64,000 nucleotides of DNA from Pseudohalocynthiibacter aestuariivivens (GCF_011040495.1 NZ_CP049037.1:186001-250000); one strand, 5' to 3'. Counted from the first letter of the stretch, positions 1 to 9,283 are shown. Numbers and translations are program-made. Notes: generated from the letters alone by a model not told the origin.

Positions 1-463
1 GGTTCACGGCCAGGGCGCGTGCGATGGCGACACGTTGTTTCATGCCGCCCGACAATTGCGACGGGTAGGAGTCGCGGAACGCGGTCAGCCCCACGGCCTC
101 GACATAGTGGCGCGCGCGTTCTTCACGGTCCGCTTTGGACACATTGGACAGGGATAGTCCGAACTCGACGTTTTTTTGAACTGTCAGCCATGGAAAAAGC
201 GAATAGCTCTGCGGGACCATGCCCCGTTCGGGGCCGGGCTTTTCGATGGTCACTCCGCCAATCGACGTGCGCCCCGTGCTGGCCTGATTCAGCCCCGCAA
301 CCAGATCGAGACAGCTGGATTTGCCGCATCCCGACGGCCCGACGATTACGGCGAACTGTTGTTCCGGGATGGTCAGATGCAGCCCGTCCAGCGCGGTAAC
401 ACTAGTTGCTGGGTTGGATCCAAAGCGGACAGTGACGTTTTCAAGTTGTACTTCACCCATCAT
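1..463 (-). CDS. ABC transporter ATP-binding protein, taurine/nitrate type (3' end cut by window edge)
   Basis: Reading the minus strand from an ATG at 463 (a second ATG follows at 460; an AAGGAGAG ribosome site precedes both) gives about 154 residues of an ABC ATPase: Walker A GPSGCGKS, a Q-loop region reading VPQSYSLFPWLTV, and the signature LSGGMKQRVAIARALAVN just before the window edge. Walker B and the C-terminus lie outside. The FPWLTV pattern and the permease and binding protein immediately upstream are typical of the SsuB/TauB/NrtD family, which powers uptake of sulfonates, nitrate or related small molecules. It is the third gene of a three-gene minus-strand operon. The substrate cannot be fixed from sequence. 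Confidence 0.9.
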   Translation of the reverse strand, partial: MMGEVQLENVTVRFGSNPATSVTALDGLHLTIPEQQFAVIVGPSGCGKSSCLDLVAGLNQASTGRTSIGGVTIEKPGPERGMVPQSYSLFPWLTVQKNVEFGLSLSNVSKADREERARHYVEAVGLTAFRDSYPSQLSGGMKQRVAIARALAVN

Positions 464-471
464 ATCTCTCC

Positions 472-1281
472 TTATTTTCCAACGTATTCCCAAGGTAGGA
501 CTGCGCGCTTGATCCATTTAAAGACAAGGTCGGTCAGCAGACCCAGCAGGCCGATCACGAAGATGCCGACAAAGATGCCTGCGGGATCAAGGCCGCGCAT
601 GGATTGCAGGATCATGTAACCAAGCCCACTGTCTGCCGCGACCAGTTCCGCCACGACGAGGAACGTCCACGCCCAGCCCATCGTGACGCGTAAAGTGTCC
701 AGAATGCCCGACAGGGTTGCGGGCATCAGAACCCGCATGACCACCTGTCGTTTGGTGGCGCCCAGCGTGTAGGACACGTTGAACAGATCGGCATGCACGC
801 CGCGCGCGACATCGGAGACCATGACGATCTGTTGAAAGAACGTTCCGAGGAAAATGACGGCGACCTTTTCTTCCAGACCAATGCCGATCCACAGGATCAG
901 CAGGGGGATCAGGGCCGTCACAGGCAGGTAGCGCATGAAGTTGACCAAAGGTTCAACCGCCGCGGAAACGATTTTGAAACCGCCCATCAGGATGCCGATT
1001 GGAATGGCGATCACCGATGACAGGAAGAACCCGATATAGATCTCTGTCAGCGATACCCCGACATGTTCAGCAAGGCTGCCATTGTTGAGTTTCTTGACAA
1101 AGGACTGCCAGACATCCCCCGGAGACGGGAGGAAATCGGGGCTGACATAGCCGGTGTAGGTCGCGAGGGTCCAGCCAAGTATAACCAGACCGGCAATCAA
1201 CAAGCCGGTGCTTATTTCGACCTTGCGCGGGATGTCGCGCTTGGGTGTGAAATACCGGTCCAGAACACTTAAAGTCGCCAT
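472..1281 (-). CDS. ABC transporter permease, taurine/nitrate (SsuC/TauC) type
   Basis: A 269-residue inner-membrane permease of the BPD_transp_1 family with a short cytoplasmic N-terminus, a first helix near residues 26-46 and about five further hydrophobic segments. The coupling-loop region (TLGATKRQVVMRVLMPATL, residues about 170-190) matches the EAA motif that docks onto the ATPase. Length is normal for TauC/SsuC. It lies between the binding protein gene (25 bp upstream) and the ATPase gene (8 bp downstream), so the three are almost certainly cotranscribed. Family assignment is firm, substrate unknown. Confidence 0.92.
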   Translation of the reverse strand: MATLSVLDRYFTPKRDIPRKVEISTGLLIAGLVILGWTLATYTGYVSPDFLPSPGDVWQSFVKKLNNGSLAEHVGVSLTEIYIGFFLSSVIAIPIGILMGGFKIVSAAVEPLVNFMRYLPVTALIPLLILWIGIGLEEKVAVIFLGTFFQQIVMVSDVARGVHADLFNVSYTLGATKRQVVMRVLMPATLSGILDTLRVTMGWAWTFLVVAELVAADSGLGYMILQSMRGLDPAGIFVGIFVIGLLGLLTDLVFKWIKRAVLPWEYVGK

Positions 1282-1305
1282 GATTTCCTCCTCTCAGGAA
1301 GTCGC

Positions 1306-2280
1306 TCAGTTCAGGAAGGACGTATCGACAAGGTCGGCCGCCGAGAGGCCATCAACCTTGATGCGGCCAAGCTCGCCCCAGATCGCGATTGCGTTATCAA
1401 TGGTTTGCGTCAGGATGCCGGGTGCTTCGATCGTTCCGAACATTTCGATGTTCCGGTCGATGCTGAGGTATTCGATCCCGGTTGCGGCGGCCTTGAACTC
1501 TTCAGGGTCTTCCAGCCAGCCACCGACACCATCGGCCATGATGGTATAGGCCTCGTCCGGGTTGGTTTCGAGAAAGTCGAGGGCGCGCTGCCAAGCCCGC
1601 ACAAAGCCTTTCAGTTCCTCTTCATGTTCTTGCGCTGTGGTCCCCAGAACGGCCACAACATCGACGATCAGGCCGGGCGTGTCAGAACTGCTGACCAAAA
1701 TCTTGCCGTGGTCCATGTTGGCCCCTTGGCTCAGGTGCGGCTCCCATGTGACGGCGGCATCGACGCGGTTGGCGGCAAAGGCCACCCCGGCATCTGTCGC
1801 GGTCATGTTGACCATCTTGATATCGTCCTGAGACAGCCCTTCGCGGTGCAGAAGGGCATTGATAAAGAATTGCGAAACAGAGCCTTCCTCGAACGCGACA
1901 GAGCGTCCTTTGAGGTCTGCAACCGTTGCGATGTCTTTTTGCGAAACGACACCGTCGCCGCCGTTCGAGTTATCAACCGCCAGAATGTAGCGCAGCGGCT
2001 TGCCCTCGCGCATGTATGTCGGGAATTCGTCGGCGGTCGAAGCGACGATATCGACGCGTCCGGCCATCAGCGCGCCCATCTTGAGCGGCGTGTTTTCCAT
2101 AATCGACAGCTCGATCTCGACGCCCTCATCGGCAAAGTAGCCTTTGGCCTGCGCGATATAGAAGGGGCCGTAGCCAACCCACGTCGAATGCGCCAGTTTC
2201 AGCGCCTCGGCATGTGCGGCGAATGTTGATGCGGTCGCGAGCGCGGCGGCTATCAACGTTGTTTTGAATGTGCGTTTCAT
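1306..2280 (-). CDS. ABC transporter periplasmic substrate-binding protein, NMT1/TauA-like
   Basis: A 324-residue secreted protein. The first 24 residues form a Sec signal peptide ending in AAHA-EA. The mature part begins LKLAHSTWVGYGPFYIAQAKG, the usual opening of NMT1/TauA/SsuA binding proteins (bind aliphatic sulfonates, nitrate or pyrimidine precursors). A good AAGGAG ribosome site precedes the ATG. As first gene of the operon it is the natural promoter-proximal member. The nearby divergent SDR and LysR genes suggest uptake of a compound that is then oxidised, but nothing in the sequence names it. Confidence 0.9.
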   Translation of the reverse strand: MKRTFKTTLIAAALATASTFAAHAEALKLAHSTWVGYGPFYIAQAKGYFADEGVEIELSIMENTPLKMGALMAGRVDIVASTADEFPTYMREGKPLRYILAVDNSNGGDGVVSQKDIATVADLKGRSVAFEEGSVSQFFINALLHREGLSQDDIKMVNMTATDAGVAFAANRVDAAVTWEPHLSQGANMDHGKILVSSSDTPGLIVDVVAVLGTTAQEHEEELKGFVRAWQRALDFLETNPDEAYTIMADGVGGWLEDPEEFKAAATGIEYLSIDRNIEMFGTIEAPGILTQTIDNAIAIWGELGRIKVDGLSAADLVDTSFLN

Positions 2281-2453
2281 TTGATCTGTTACTCCTTGTT
2301 GGATGGTCGTTTCGCCGCGTTGGCCGGGGCGTTGTAATTGGATGCAGTGGTTATGTGCGGTTCATATTAATGTTGTTATCCAATGGATTACGTGAGTTTT
2401 GACTTTGGCCACCGGCGCATTTTCCGCGTTGGGGGATGGGGGCGTATCGGCAA

Positions 2454-3233
2454 TCATGCCATCACGCTCCCACCGTTGACGCCGATGCCTTGTCCGGTGA
2501 TGAACCCGCCGTGTGGACCGATCAGAAAGGCCGCCATCTGCGCGATTTCAACGGGGCGCCCGAACCGGGCCAGCGGAATGTCGAGTTCGCGTGCGCGCCA
2601 TTCTGCCGTCATGTTGGCCGCGCCCAGCATCTCTGTGTCGATCGGACCGGGGCACAGGGCGTTCACCAGAATATGCGGCGAGAATTCCTCGGCCCAAGAC
2701 CGGATAAGACCCATGACGCCGTGTTTGGAGGCGACATAGGACGAGAAGGTCTCGCGCCCGGAAACGCCCAGATCGGACGACGTCAGAACAACGCGTCCCT
2801 GACGGCCCTGCATCCGGCGGATCGCCTCGCGACCGATCAGGAAGCTACCGCGGAGATTGATGGCAATGACACGGTCGAAATCCCTGACGCTGGTTTCCAG
2901 CAGGGGCCGTTCGTCGATGATGCCCGCGCAATGCACCACGGCATCAAGGGGGCCCAATTTGCGGTCAACCTGACGGAACATGGCATCAACGGACCCCTCG
3001 TCAGACACGTCGCATGCGACGGTTATGTGGGTTTTGGCGTGGGGAGGCAGCCCGGCTGCGGTGTCCGAAGGCAGCACAATATCGGCGGCGGCGATACGTG
3101 CGCCGGTCGCCGCCAACACTTCCGCACATGCGCGTCCGATACCGCGATTGGCCCCGGTGACCAGAATATTGCGCGCCTTAAATTCGGTCACGCCATCACC
3201 CAGCCGCGGTTCAGGACGCAGGTTCGTCCGCAT
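2454..3233 (-). CDS. SDR family oxidoreductase
   Basis: Classical short-chain dehydrogenase/reductase. The cofactor motif TGANRGIG sits at about residues 26-33, and the catalytic Ser-Tyr-Lys set appears as LTSSD followed by YVASK (Tyr and Lys four apart). The C-terminus INGGSVMA-like end is typical of the family. From the ATG the product is 259 residues, but the first 14 are atypical; a GTG at 3191 (MTEFKARNILVTGA) would give the usual short lead into the Rossmann fold and may be the true start. It is divergent from the LysR gene at 3345, a common regulator-target layout. Substrate unknown. Confidence 0.88.
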   Translation of the reverse strand: MRTNLRPEPRLGDGVTEFKARNILVTGANRGIGRACAEVLAATGARIAAADIVLPSDTAAGLPPHAKTHITVACDVSDEGSVDAMFRQVDRKLGPLDAVVHCAGIIDERPLLETSVRDFDRVIAINLRGSFLIGREAIRRMQGRQGRVVLTSSDLGVSGRETFSSYVASKHGVMGLIRSWAEEFSPHILVNALCPGPIDTEMLGAANMTAEWRARELDIPLARFGRPVEIAQMAAFLIGPHGGFITGQGIGVNGGSVMA

Positions 3234-3318
3234 TTGTGCATATGGCCGGGCATAGAGTCCTCGCTACGTTTCAGAGAAGCCTAGCGGGCACGAAAAATTG
3301 AAAAATACCGTTGTTTAA

Positions 3319-3329
3319 AACGTAACGTT
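3319..3329. promoter_or_regulatory. 11-bp palindrome AACGTAACGTT between divergent SDR and LysR genes
   Basis: A perfect palindrome (AACGT-A-ACGTT) 15 bp before the LysR start, inside the 111-bp divergent intergenic region. LysR regulators commonly bind such a region to control themselves and the divergent gene; that this is the site is inference. Confidence 0.3.
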
Positions 3330-3344
3330 GAGTATTCTGAACAT

Positions 3345-4247
3345 ATGAAAAATGCACTGGGAAATCTGCAAGATACCGACCTGCGACTACTGCGCGTTTT
3401 TCAATGTGTGGTACGGTATGGCGGTTTTTCTGCCGCCCGAGAGGCGCTGGGTCTGACACCATCGACGATCTCCAACCACATGACCGCGCTGGAGGATCGG
3501 CTGAGTGTAAAGCTGTGTCATCGGGGCAGGGGTGGGTTTCGGCTGACCGAGCAGGGCAAGCAAGTGCATGGGGCGATGCTTGATCTGTTCGGGTCTATCG
3601 AGAGCTTTCGCAGTGCGGTGGGTGCTGCCAAGGGGGAGTTGACCGGAACAGTCGAGTTCGGGACCGTGGATGCGGTTTACACCAACGATGCCTTTCCACT
3701 GTCCGCGGCGATCGGTGAATTCTCGAAAACCGCACCAAACGCGGTGCTGAACCTGCACATCGCATCGCCACAGGAACTGATTCAAGGGCTGATCATGGGG
3801 CGGTTTCACGTCATTCTGACGCCCTCGGACAATTTGCCGAATGCAGCGGAATCCCATTTCGTGTTCCGTGAATACCAGCAATTGTATTGCGCTGCCTCGC
3901 ACCCATTGTTTGACATCGATACCAAGTCGATAACGCCTGAAATGATCGGGCATTATCCGTTTGTCGGGCGCAGTTATGAGAAGAAAGAGCCGATCAGCGG
4001 TATCGATTTCAACTGGCGCTCCGAAGTGTCCTATATGGAAAGCACGGTGTTGATGATCATGTCGGGCCACTACATCGGGTTCCTGCCGGATCACTACGCG
4101 CGTGATCACGTCAACAAGGGCCGTCTGAAGTCGGTGGGCGAGGGCGGCTTTGGCTTTTATGATGATTTTCGGGTTGCCCTGCACAGCCGACGACAGAACG
4201 CGGTGGGCAAACACCTGTCCGAACTGATCCGGCGTGTTTGTGGTTAG
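3345..4247 (+). CDS. LysR family transcriptional regulator
   Basis: A 300-residue LysR-type regulator. The N-terminal winged helix-turn-helix (residues about 10-70) reads GFSAAREALGLTPSTISNH, then a linker helix and a PBP2-like effector domain. It is transcribed divergently from the SDR gene, suggesting that it controls that gene and perhaps the ABC operon beyond. It is clearly related along its whole length to the second LysR protein at 53033-53923 (shared features include SNH-TALE-RL-VKLC-RG and a matching effector domain layout), so the two are probably paralogous regulators of catabolic clusters. Ligand unknown. Confidence 0.9.
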   Translation: MKNALGNLQDTDLRLLRVFQCVVRYGGFSAAREALGLTPSTISNHMTALEDRLSVKLCHRGRGGFRLTEQGKQVHGAMLDLFGSIESFRSAVGAAKGELTGTVEFGTVDAVYTNDAFPLSAAIGEFSKTAPNAVLNLHIASPQELIQGLIMGRFHVILTPSDNLPNAAESHFVFREYQQLYCAASHPLFDIDTKSITPEMIGHYPFVGRSYEKKEPISGIDFNWRSEVSYMESTVLMIMSGHYIGFLPDHYARDHVNKGRLKSVGEGGFGFYDDFRVALHSRRQNAVGKHLSELIRRVCG

Positions 4248-4384
4248 GGGGGAAGGATTTGGGGAAGGCAAGTCCCATGGACCCGGTCGTGGCAGAGAGG
4301 CAGCCTTCCATACCAACCTAACAAGATCATTGCTTTGATATAGCAAGATATTCTGAAAGTAGGCTCACACCTCATTAAACACCA

Positions 4385-4690
4385 CTACGTGTTGCGAAGT
4401 GTTCTGCTTTTCTGTTTTGGCCGAACTGTATTATAGGACCGCGGCTTTCGGCAGTGCCAATCTCGTAGGTTTGCCTGACTGGGGGCGCGACAATTCGGAT
4501 GTTCTTGGTCAGCTTCTTTACGGGTGTCCGACGTCGGCGTGCCTTCGTCGCCCTGTTTGGTGCTGAACGCCTTCTGTGATCTTGCCGCTTGGTATCCACT
4601 GACCGCATTTACGCGCGGTAGTATGCTGTCACGCCAGCGTCGTATTTTTAGAATTCCAGTCATCTGTTCGTCACAAAATCTGCGGTTCAT
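4385..4690 (-). pseudogene. Degenerate IS3-family transposase remnant (left edge of accessory block)
   Basis: The 825 bp between the LysR and GntR genes has no intact gene. On the minus strand from 4690 the reading MNRRFCDEQMTGILK resembles the start of IS3-family OrfA (consensus of the type RFTDEQIIGILKE), and about 80 codons later WHCRKPRSYNTVRP resembles the end of OrfB (YNTVRPHS). The middle of the element, including the DDE catalytic core, is missing and frames are scrambled. The sequence just upstream of its ATG (GAGCAAAGGATGGTCT) resembles that before the other IS3 remnant at 15736. It is best read as an internally deleted, long-dead IS3 copy; exact ends are not defined. Confidence 0.45.
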
Positions 4691-4778
4691 AGACCATCCT
4701 TTGCTCGGACGGATCGGTAATGCTTTAGCGGCCGATTTCAGGATTCTGAGTCAACGACACGCCATCCTCCTGTGTTGA

Positions 4779-4794
4779 ATATTGTTGACAATAT
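4779..4794. promoter_or_regulatory. Operator-like inverted repeat ATATTGT-TG-ACAATAT (copy 1)
   Basis: Perfect 7-bp arms around a 2-bp spacer. The core ATTGTTGACAAT recurs exactly at 4886-4897. The GT...AC half-site layout is typical of FadR/FCD-type GntR operators, and the adjacent downstream gene encodes such a regulator, so this is a likely autoregulatory site. The core also contains a TTGACA -35-like hexamer. Confidence 0.5.
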
Positions 4795-4885
4795 AGGAAT
4801 AAAATGACGTGTTTCGACGGGCGTCAGAAAATAACTAATTGAAATTTTTAGATAATAATAATAGACGCTCTGCTTTGGTGGACAG

Positions 4886-4897
4886 ATTGTTGACAAT
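4886..4897. promoter_or_regulatory. Operator-like palindrome ATTGTTGACAAT (copy 2)
   Basis: Exact repeat of the 12-bp core found at 4781-4792. The two centres are 105 bp apart, close to ten helical turns, which would place both sites on the same face of the DNA and permit looping. It lies 175 bp before the GntR gene. Confidence 0.5.
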
Positions 4898-5072
4898 TTC
4901 ATACTTCCAATCCAACCTAACTTCATCGAGTCGGCGTCAAGGTAATATTGCGGGCTCTGGAAGTGATGGAACGCAATTGAACTATTCCGGAGGGCTGCAG
5001 TCTGATGCCGCTTCATGTGAGTTTTAGAAACGAAGCTACAATTCGCCGCCACATTCGGCTGCGTGCATTGCG

Positions 5073-5756
5073 ATGACGTCGACAACACCACCAAGCGCGA
5101 CATTAGAGGTGGCTCAGCGCATCAAGAGCGGCATTCTCAAAGGTGAGTATGCTCCGGGAGCCTCTTTGCCGGAGGTGCCCGTGTCTCGTCAGCTGGGCGT
5201 TTCTCGCAGCAACGTGCGCGAAGCATTGCGAAGTCTTGTAGATACCGGCCTTGTCGAATGGCACCCGCGTCGCGGTGTTTCCGTCGCTGAATTGACCCCA
5301 AGGCGAATTCACGAGATTTTCACCATGCGCTCTGTGTTGGAGCCCTATGCAGTCCGGCTTGCAATCATGTCAGGTCAAATTCGAGGTGAGTGGGAGCAAA
5401 AAATTCAGTGCGCTTATGACGCTATGGTGTCCGCATCCAATGAAGGAGATCAAATTTCCATGGTGGAAGCGGACATGCGCTTTCACTGGTCGATTTGCTC
5501 GCCTTGTGACCATGAGATCCTGTTGGGGACGATCAAGGATCTTCAAACCAAAACGCGATTGTGCATTTTTTATACCAAGGTCTTCAAAAGCGACGTGGAG
5601 TGTGAAGCTCAAACACATCTACCGATCTTGAAGGCGGTACTTTCGGGCGAAGTAAACGCAGCGGAGAGGGCACTTCGTGATCACATCATTCACGCTGATG
5701 GGCGGCTTATGGTGAATATGCTCGATCAAGCGCAAAACCCAAAAAGGAATAGGTAA
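5073..5756 (+). CDS. GntR family transcriptional regulator, FCD (FadR-like) subfamily
   Basis: A 227-residue regulator with an N-terminal winged HTH (residues about 9-75, with RQLGVSRSNVREALRSLVDTG, here shortened, as recognition region) and an all-helical C-terminal FCD effector domain (about 85-215) containing the conserved LEPYAVRLA and a later His-rich stretch (DHIIHADG) that in this family binds metal or an acid ligand. It is the first gene of a block with an ABC transporter, M20 peptidase and C26 amidotransferase, and two matching palindromes lie upstream, so it is probably the local repressor. Base composition is visibly more AT-rich than the core genes further right. Confidence 0.88.
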   Translation: MTSTTPPSATLEVAQRIKSGILKGEYAPGASLPEVPVSRQLGVSRSNVREALRSLVDTGLVEWHPRRGVSVAELTPRRIHEIFTMRSVLEPYAVRLAIMSGQIRGEWEQKIQCAYDAMVSASNEGDQISMVEADMRFHWSICSPCDHEILLGTIKDLQTKTRLCIFYTKVFKSDVECEAQTHLPILKAVLSGEVNAAERALRDHIIHADGRLMVNMLDQAQNPKRNR

Positions 5757-5817
5757 TAATGGATTTGCGCAAATTGAAACTAGCAAGAAATTCAACGTCT
5801 GTATTCGTGGTGCAGCC

Positions 5818-6885
5818 ATGCTGAGAGTTGATCGCCTTGTTAAACGTTATAACAAAGTTGCTGCGGTCGATAATATCTCGTTCGAGGTGGTTGCCGGTGA
5901 AACCGTGGCCTTGCTCGGCCCAAGCGGGTGCGGGAAAACGACCACGCTTCGAATGATCGCTGGCTTTGCCAATCCCGATGCGGGTATCGTGTCCATCGCA
6001 GATCAGGACGTGACGCCACTTCGTCCGTATGAGCGAAATATAGGAATCCTGTTCCAAGACTACGCTCTGTTCCCGCACATGACCGTACGCGACAACGTGG
6101 CCTTTGGCCCACAGCATCGGGGCGTGCCAAAGGCAGAGATCCCCGTGCGGGTTGATAAATATCTGGACCTCGTTGGAATGGCGGCGATGGCTGATCGGTA
6201 TCCCACGACTCTTTCCGGTGGTCAGCAACAACGGGTTGCTCTGGCGCGGGCCATGGCCACGGAGCCGGGTATTATCCTGCTTGATGAACCATTGTCTGCA
6301 TTGGACGCGAAGCTACGCGAACGGCTGCGTATAGAACTAAAACAAATTCTGAAAACCGTAAACGCAGCCGCGATTGTCGTCACCCATGATCAGGACGAAG
6401 CACTAAGCCTAGCTGATCGCGTGTTGATCATGTCAGAGGGGCGAATTCTGCAAAATGCATCACCATCTGAAGTGTATCACAAGCCGATAAATCGCTTCGT
6501 AGCGGAGTTTGTCGGTCGCTCAAATTGGTTGGGCGGCCATGTGGAAACATCCGGTGGTGTCAGCACATTAATGGGGAAGGGAGGTATTTCGCTTGTCCTG
6601 CCGCCGCACGTACCCAAAGAGCCTGATCTTAACTTCTTTCTTCGGCCAGAATCTATTCTGATCTCAAAAGCCCCACCAGAACATAACAACGATAGTCGAG
6701 TGTACTGCGAAGGCACAGTTCTTTCGAAAATGTTCTTGGGTCAAGACACCGAAGTTATCGCCAAGATTGGAGACGATCTGGAGCTTACGCTTTTGACGCG
6801 TAAAAGCCTGGACGGAGATTTCTCTGTGGGAGAGCGCGTATTCCTCAGCTTTGACAAGGCTAATCTAGGTTATGTGAACGACTGA
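5818..6885 (+). CDS. ABC transporter ATP-binding protein, polyamine/PotA type
   Basis: A 355-residue ATPase with Walker A GPSGCGKT at residues 34-41, signature LSGGQQQR, Walker B IILLDEP and H-loop VVTHDQDEA. The last 120 residues form the TOBE-type regulatory region seen in PotA/FbpC-like importers. It is followed by a binding protein and two permeases, making a complete type I importer of the spermidine/putrescine class. Substrate could be a polyamine or another small cationic or gamma-glutamyl compound; the linked peptidase and PuuD-like genes favour an amide-containing amine. Confidence 0.93.
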   Translation: MLRVDRLVKRYNKVAAVDNISFEVVAGETVALLGPSGCGKTTTLRMIAGFANPDAGIVSIADQDVTPLRPYERNIGILFQDYALFPHMTVRDNVAFGPQHRGVPKAEIPVRVDKYLDLVGMAAMADRYPTTLSGGQQQRVALARAMATEPGIILLDEPLSALDAKLRERLRIELKQILKTVNAAAIVVTHDQDEALSLADRVLIMSEGRILQNASPSEVYHKPINRFVAEFVGRSNWLGGHVETSGGVSTLMGKGGISLVLPPHVPKEPDLNFFLRPESILISKAPPEHNNDSRVYCEGTVLSKMFLGQDTEVIAKIGDDLELTLLTRKSLDGDFSVGERVFLSFDKANLGYVND

Positions 6886-6930
6886 ATAACAAACGACTAG
6901 GAACCAACACCAAAAAAGGGAGAAAACACA

Positions 6931-8016
6931 ATGAACTGGACCAGAAGAGCACTGCTAAAGTCGTCCGCTGCAACATCCGCAGCGTGCTGCCTTGGTTTAT
7001 CTGTGCCGGCACGTCCTGCCTGGGCCGCCGACGCCACGATAACTGCTGTCGAATGGGGTGGCCGTTACCATGAGAACATGCAGGCGGCCAGCGACACACA
7101 AGATGACATTGATGTGGTCTGGGAATTGCACACTGGTGGCGCTGCAGCAATTCTAGCCAAGATCAAATCAACCTGGCCGAGCGTAAATTACGATGTCGTC
7201 GCAGCCTATAGCCCCGTATTTGCTTCGATGATCCGAGAAGATTGGGTCGAGACGGTAACGGCGGAACAGATGCCAAATTTGGCGGATATTCCGGATGGGC
7301 TGTTTATGACCGACAAGGCAGGCAACAAAAAGGCGATCCCGCGCACCACCACCGCACTGCACTGGGGTTATCGCAGAGATCTGTGTCCGTTTGAAATCAC
7401 AAAGGTTGAAGATCTGCTTGATCCTCGTTTGGCTGGTCAGATTTTTTTCCCGGCGCCAGTCCTCAACTCAAACGCACAGATGATCTCGATCGCACGGGCG
7501 CTTGGTGGCGACGAAAACAACATGGAACCCGCCTGGGAATTTGTGGCCGAGCTGGCCAAGAGCGGGAACATCGGGCGTGTCACAACGTCTGGCTCGGATG
7601 ATTTCAATACGCTTTCCACCGGGGAAACATCGGTCGGATTTGGTGCGACCAGTGTCTTTGAAAGAGTGAATGCGGTCGTGCCGCAAGTTGAATACCTACA
7701 CAAAATGCCTGATGAGAGCGGGTTCAAATCCATTATCGTAATGGAAGGGTGGGCAATTTTGAAAGGTGGTAACACCGAGGCCGCCATGAAATGGGTGAAC
7801 GCCATGCTCTCTGCGGAAGTGAATCAGGCATTCAATGCCGGCATTGGTGCCGTTCCATCAAATCTTAAGGCGAATGTCGCCAAGGAAATCGAAAACGTTA
7901 GGTTCAGCCAAGAAGAGCTAGAGCTCTACACCTACGCCCCGGATTGGGGATTTGTTTCCGCGAATCTGAGTGAATGGGCCCAGCGTTGGGAGCGCGAAAT
8001 CGCACCGTTGCTGTAA
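6931..8016 (+). CDS. ABC transporter substrate-binding protein, PotD-like, with Tat-type signal
   Basis: A 361-residue periplasmic protein preceded by a clear AGGGAG ribosome site. The N-terminus TRRALLKSS followed by a hydrophobic stretch and ARPAWA-AD looks like a twin-arginine signal with cleavage near residue 31. The mature part has the PotD/SBP_bac fold pattern (AVEWGGRYHENMQAA; later VEYLHKMPDESGF). It belongs with the ATPase upstream and the two permeases downstream. The ligand is not predictable from sequence alone. Confidence 0.9.
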   Translation: MNWTRRALLKSSAATSAACCLGLSVPARPAWAADATITAVEWGGRYHENMQAASDTQDDIDVVWELHTGGAAAILAKIKSTWPSVNYDVVAAYSPVFASMIREDWVETVTAEQMPNLADIPDGLFMTDKAGNKKAIPRTTTALHWGYRRDLCPFEITKVEDLLDPRLAGQIFFPAPVLNSNAQMISIARALGGDENNMEPAWEFVAELAKSGNIGRVTTSGSDDFNTLSTGETSVGFGATSVFERVNAVVPQVEYLHKMPDESGFKSIIVMEGWAILKGGNTEAAMKWVNAMLSAEVNQAFNAGIGAVPSNLKANVAKEIENVRFSQEELELYTYAPDWGFVSANLSEWAQRWEREIAPLL

Positions 8017-8056
8017 CCGAATTGTTTCAGCAGTAATCTGGTAGGATAGAATACAG

Positions 8057-8926
8057 ATGTTTACTCTACGTTGGCAGCTATTGTTCATAGCGTCGCCGCT
8101 TATCGTGATCGTTGTACTTTTCCTCGGTCCATTGGCGTTGACCGTTACAGAGAGTTTTCGTACGTATATACCGGGAGATATCGGATCAACCCAGGGCGCG
8201 CCATTCACTCTCGATAATTACAGAGATTTATCCGATTCTGCGTATGTTGGATACTTTGCCGACACGTTTCGGCTGTCCTTCATTGCGGCGTTGACCTCTA
8301 TGGTCTTGGGTTATCCACTTTCGCATTTTATTGCACGACGACCACCGGGTTTTATTCGCAAGGCGATCGTTTCTGCACTCGTCATTCTGATGTTTATGAG
8401 TGCTTTGGTGAAAGTGTACGCATTGACGATTGCTTTTGGGCCGGTGGGGTTTGGACGTTCTTTTTCTGCAATGCTCGGAACAAGGATGAATGGCAGTTTA
8501 ATGAGTGAAATTCTGGTCGTTATCGGTCTGTTCAGTTTTCTGTTTCCGATGACGACACTGATGATGGTGTCCACCATCCAGAACGTCAATCCACGGTTTC
8601 TCGAAGCGGCGGTTGCACTGGGGGCAAGTTGGGTAACCGGTCACTTTAGGGTCATATTGCCCCTTTGTATCAAGGGTTTCGTCTCGACGTTCATCGTCAT
8701 TTATACGCTGGCGATCAGTGCGTTTGTCATCCCGATGATCCTAGGGCGTGGACAGATCAACTTTATCACCAACCTAATCTATACGCGATTTAGCGAAATC
8801 GCGAACTATCCCAGCGGTAGCGCACTGTCCGTGTTGATGCTGCTGGTATCAATGGTGTTGGTATTCATTAGCAGCAGCCTACTGGGGCGTCTGGCTGGCA
8901 GTCAGAAAAAGCAGGGGACGAGGTGA
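8057..8926 (+). CDS. ABC transporter permease, PotB-like
   Basis: A 289-residue inner-membrane permease with about six transmembrane segments. The EAA coupling loop reads EAAVALGASWVTGHFRVILP (about residues 178-197). It ends in a TGA that shares its A with the ATG of the next permease, an overlap typical of translational coupling. Intact, whereas its partner permease is disrupted, so the transporter as a whole is probably non-functional. Confidence 0.9.
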   Translation: MFTLRWQLLFIASPLIVIVVLFLGPLALTVTESFRTYIPGDIGSTQGAPFTLDNYRDLSDSAYVGYFADTFRLSFIAALTSMVLGYPLSHFIARRPPGFIRKAIVSALVILMFMSALVKVYALTIAFGPVGFGRSFSAMLGTRMNGSLMSEILVVIGLFSFLFPMTTLMMVSTIQNVNPRFLEAAVALGASWVTGHFRVILPLCIKGFVSTFIVIYTLAISAFVIPMILGRGQINFITNLIYTRFSEIANYPSGSALSVLMLLVSMVLVFISSSLLGRLAGSQKKQGTR

Positions 8927-9283
8927 TGAAACGTCATGTTGACGATGTTGTAAAAATTTTGATCGGGTCAGCCCTCATTGCTGCGGGTGCTGTTTTGATC
9001 ATCCCGCTACTATTTACCCTGCTGCTTTCGTTTGAACCTCGAGGATACATGGCACCCTTTCCGCCTCCTGGTTTATCACTACAATGGTATTCGAAATTCT
9101 TTGGCAGCGAATACTATATGCGCGCTTTAGGAATTAGTTTTGCGATAGCATTGATCGCAGCCACAGTTTCATCGGTCATTGGCGTGATGGCTGCGCTCTG
9201 CCTGACCCGATCAAAGAGCAAAATCGTCCATGCGATCAACGCGCTATTCGTGGCGCCCCTGATCGTTCCCGGAGTGGTAATTG

